Shown here piece by piece: positions 62,540-64,000 of a stretch of DNA of 64,000 nucleotides (the stretch's first letter is position 1; each line of letters opens with the position of its first letter). This stretch comes from JBBIJO01 sp037445895 (GTDB taxonomy: Bacteria > Bacteroidota > Ignavibacteria > Kapaibacteriales > UBA2268): contig JBBIJO010000007.1 in the NCBI GenBank assembly GCA_037445895.1, forward strand, positions 54,923 through 118,922, read 5' to 3'. Under the pieces are notes generated by a model. That model was not told where the DNA came from. It saw only the letters and a list, made by a program, of their open reading frames with translations, and made no database searches. Made by a program: the position numbers and the translations under genes.

Positions 62540-62547
62540 TATATTTG
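62540..62547 (+). promoter_or_regulatory. Candidate -7 element TATATTTG for the serine hydrolase
   Basis: Matches TAnnTTTG, 45 bases before the ATG at 62593. No -33 TTG is seen at a normal distance. Confidence 0.35.
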
Positions 62548-62592
62548 AATTTAATATATATAGTAGGATATTTTTAGTTTAAAAAATTTTTT

Positions 62593-63933
62593 ATGCAAAA
62601 GCATTTACTAATTATTGTTCTTTTGGCTTTCTGCAAAATATTTTCGCAAGAATTATATTTCCCACCCACGAATAGTTCAGATTGGGCAACATACTCTTTT
62701 ACCGATTTGAGCTGGGATTCATCAAAAGTCGATGCCTTATTCCAATTTCTTAATTCTAATAATACCAAAGCATTTCTTGTGCTTAAAGACGGAAAAATTG
62801 TAATTGAAAAGTATTTCGACAATTTTACCCAAGATTCGCTTTGGTATTGGGCTTCGGCTGGTAAAACAATCACCGCTTTCCTGATTGGTCTTGCCCAACA
62901 AGAAGGATACTTATCAATCGAAGACTCGACTTCGAAATACTTGGGTAAATGGACATCCGAACCAGACGAAAAGGAAGCATTGATTAAAATAATACACCAA
63001 CTTTCGATGACCACTGGACTGGATGATAAAGTTGCTGACCCTTACTGCACTCTTCCGAGTTGCCTTTTGTATCTTGCCGATGCTGGAACTCGTTGGGCAT
63101 ACCATAATGCCCCATATACTCTTCTCGATTCCGTTCTTCACAAAGCAACTGGACAAAACTTGAATCAATACTTTTGGAGCAGAATCCGAAGCAAAACTGG
63201 GATAACTGGACTATTTATAAAATCGGATTATAATAATATATTTGTTTCAACTCCAAGGAGTATGGCAAGATTTGGATTGCTTATCTTAAATCGGGGGAAA
63301 TGGAGCGACGAAGTTTTGATGTCCGATACTAACTATTTTAATCAAATGGTAAATACTTCTCAAAATATTAATGAATCTTATGGTTACTTGTGGTGGCTTA
63401 ACGGTAAAAAATCCTTTATGGTTCCCGGCAGTCAATTTGTTTTCCCTGGTCCTTTATTTCGCAACGCACCATTGGATATGATTTCGGCATTAGGAAAGAA
63501 CGGACAATTTTTGAACGTTGTTCCAAGCCTTGGGTTAATTGTGGTTAGGATGGGAAATGCCCCCGATTCAACGGAGGTTCCAGCACAATTGAACAATGCG
63601 ATTTGGGAGCTGTTGAATCCAATTATCAAAAACATAAGCGGTATGGAGAATACGAAATACAATCCCAATGAAAAAACTATTTTTTTAGAAAACTATCCCA
63701 ATCCTTTCAATCCAACTACTACCATTCGCTTCTCGCTTCCGCAGCGCGAACATGTGACACTGAAAGTCTTTGATGTATTGGGCAGGGAAGTGGCAACGCT
63801 GGTAAATGGTGAATTAAGCCCCGGCAAGCATTCAATTGTGTTTGATGCAAGGGATTTGGCAAGCGGTGTATATTTTTACCGATTGACAACACTAACTTTT
63901 TCCCAAACCAAAGCAATGGAGGTGTTGAAGTGA
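62593..63933 (+). CDS. Serine hydrolase (beta-lactamase class C family) with T9SS-type sorting domain
   Basis: 446 residues. Signal peptide (HLLIIVLLAFCKIFSQ), then a class C beta-lactamase/esterase fold: the nucleophile motif SxxK as SAGK in YWASAGKTITAFLIG, the YxN motif as YHN in AYHNAPYTLLDSVL, and the GKNGQ loop in place of KTG. YLWWLNGKKSF fits the esterase or 6-aminohexanoate-dimer hydrolase branch. A tail of type NYPNPFNPTTTIRFSLP to LASGVYFYRLTT follows. It is presumably secreted and hydrolyses an ester or amide. This tail differs from the other six in the window and its codons differ from the gene body (see findings). The stop overlaps the next gene's GTG. Confidence 0.92.
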   Translation: MQKHLLIIVLLAFCKIFSQELYFPPTNSSDWATYSFTDLSWDSSKVDALFQFLNSNNTKAFLVLKDGKIVIEKYFDNFTQDSLWYWASAGKTITAFLIGLAQQEGYLSIEDSTSKYLGKWTSEPDEKEALIKIIHQLSMTTGLDDKVADPYCTLPSCLLYLADAGTRWAYHNAPYTLLDSVLHKATGQNLNQYFWSRIRSKTGITGLFIKSDYNNIFVSTPRSMARFGLLILNRGKWSDEVLMSDTNYFNQMVNTSQNINESYGYLWWLNGKKSFMVPGSQFVFPGPLFRNAPLDMISALGKNGQFLNVVPSLGLIVVRMGNAPDSTEVPAQLNNAIWELLNPIIKNISGMENTKYNPNEKTIFLENYPNPFNPTTTIRFSLPQREHVTLKVFDVLGREVATLVNGELSPGKHSIVFDARDLASGVYFYRLTTLTFSQTKAMEVLK

Positions 63934-64000
63934 AGAAAACAACGCGTAGAGTCCCGTTGTTGAACCCTATCATCTTGGCAGTAATGATACTCTCCGGCCA
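63930..64000 (+). CDS. N-terminus of an exported protein (runs off window)
   Basis: GTG at 63930 overlaps the TGA of the serine hydrolase (GTGA) and is preceded by GGAGGTG with a 4-5 base spacer. The readable 23 codons are MKKTTRRVPLLNPIILAVMI then LSG, a basic start and hydrophobic run typical of a signal peptide or membrane anchor. The gene continues beyond the window. The overlap implies an operon with the serine hydrolase. Nothing can be said of function. Confidence 0.75.
   Translation, partial: MKKTTRRVPLLNPIILAVMILSG

Larger units (their letters stand above)
62283..62592. other. Divergent intergenic region with promoters on both sides
   Basis: 310 very AT-rich bases. It holds the minus promoter for DUF1800 (62315-62345) and a plus-strand TATATTTG (62540-62547) for the serine hydrolase. 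No reading frame, tRNA or clear hairpin was found. Confidence 0.6.

Noticed and set aside
1..64000. CRISPR arrays, tRNA/rRNA genes, transposases, prophage
   Set aside because: No regularly spaced repeats, no tRNA-like cloverleaf in the gaps, and no transposase or phage motif in the protein frames; not supported here.

Overview
The window is AT-rich and almost fully coding. It looks like a member of the Bacteroidota/Chlorobiota (FCB) group, perhaps an Ignavibacteria- or Kapabacteria-like lineage. Three signs support this. Seven large exported proteins end in a type IX secretion (T9SS, Por) sorting domain with the PNP...G.Y/F.. pattern. Many intergenic regions carry the Bacteroidota -7 promoter word TAnnTTTG. 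Protein families typical of this group are frequent (PD40/OmpA, ASST, DUF1501/DUF1800, BatA-like). No rRNA, tRNA, CRISPR array, transposase or phage gene was seen. The genus assignment is inference.

Layout. 1-5069 (minus): polysaccharide/O-antigen type cluster with a partial GT2, two GT4 glycosyltransferases, another GT2 and a Wzx-like flippase. 5169-22030 (mostly minus): exported proteins, namely two subtilisin-like T9SS proteases, a penicillin-acylase-type hydrolase, an SDR epimerase, a DUF4397 lipoprotein and a VWA/HYDIN-repeat T9SS protein. Set into this block on the plus strand is a catalytic-core-only AsnRS/AspRS-like synthetase (8431-9393) with a leader carrying two successive intrinsic terminators. 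22207-27676: beta-propeller protein, outer-membrane barrel, RsmB and a PorE-like propeller/OmpA protein.

27770-45288 (mostly plus): housekeeping block with prolyl oligopeptidase, LigA, OsmC, Asd and YmdB-type phosphoesterase (minus), cobalamin adenosyltransferase, BatA-like VWA membrane protein, J-domain-like protein, cupin, fructose-1,6-bisphosphatase, RlpA, S4, and the rpmH-rnpA-yidD-yidC cluster. 45594-52207 (minus): one six-gene operon for a MacAB-TolC-like exporter with two separate permeases and an RDD protein. 52361-62282 (minus): two tandem arylsulfotransferase-like T9SS proteins, then a DUF1800/DUF1501 pair whose DUF1501 member has a Tat signal and a T9SS tail. 62593-64000 (plus): a serine hydrolase with a T9SS tail of a different type, then the start of another exported protein.

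How it fits together. Much of the window builds and decorates the cell envelope: surface sugars, T9SS cargo, outer-membrane proteins, an efflux machine and the YidC insertase. The most unusual signals lie in noncoding DNA (the double-terminator leader at 8217-8430, the inverted-repeat cluster at 9400-9528 and related nested hairpins elsewhere) and in the Tat-plus-T9SS DUF1501 protein.
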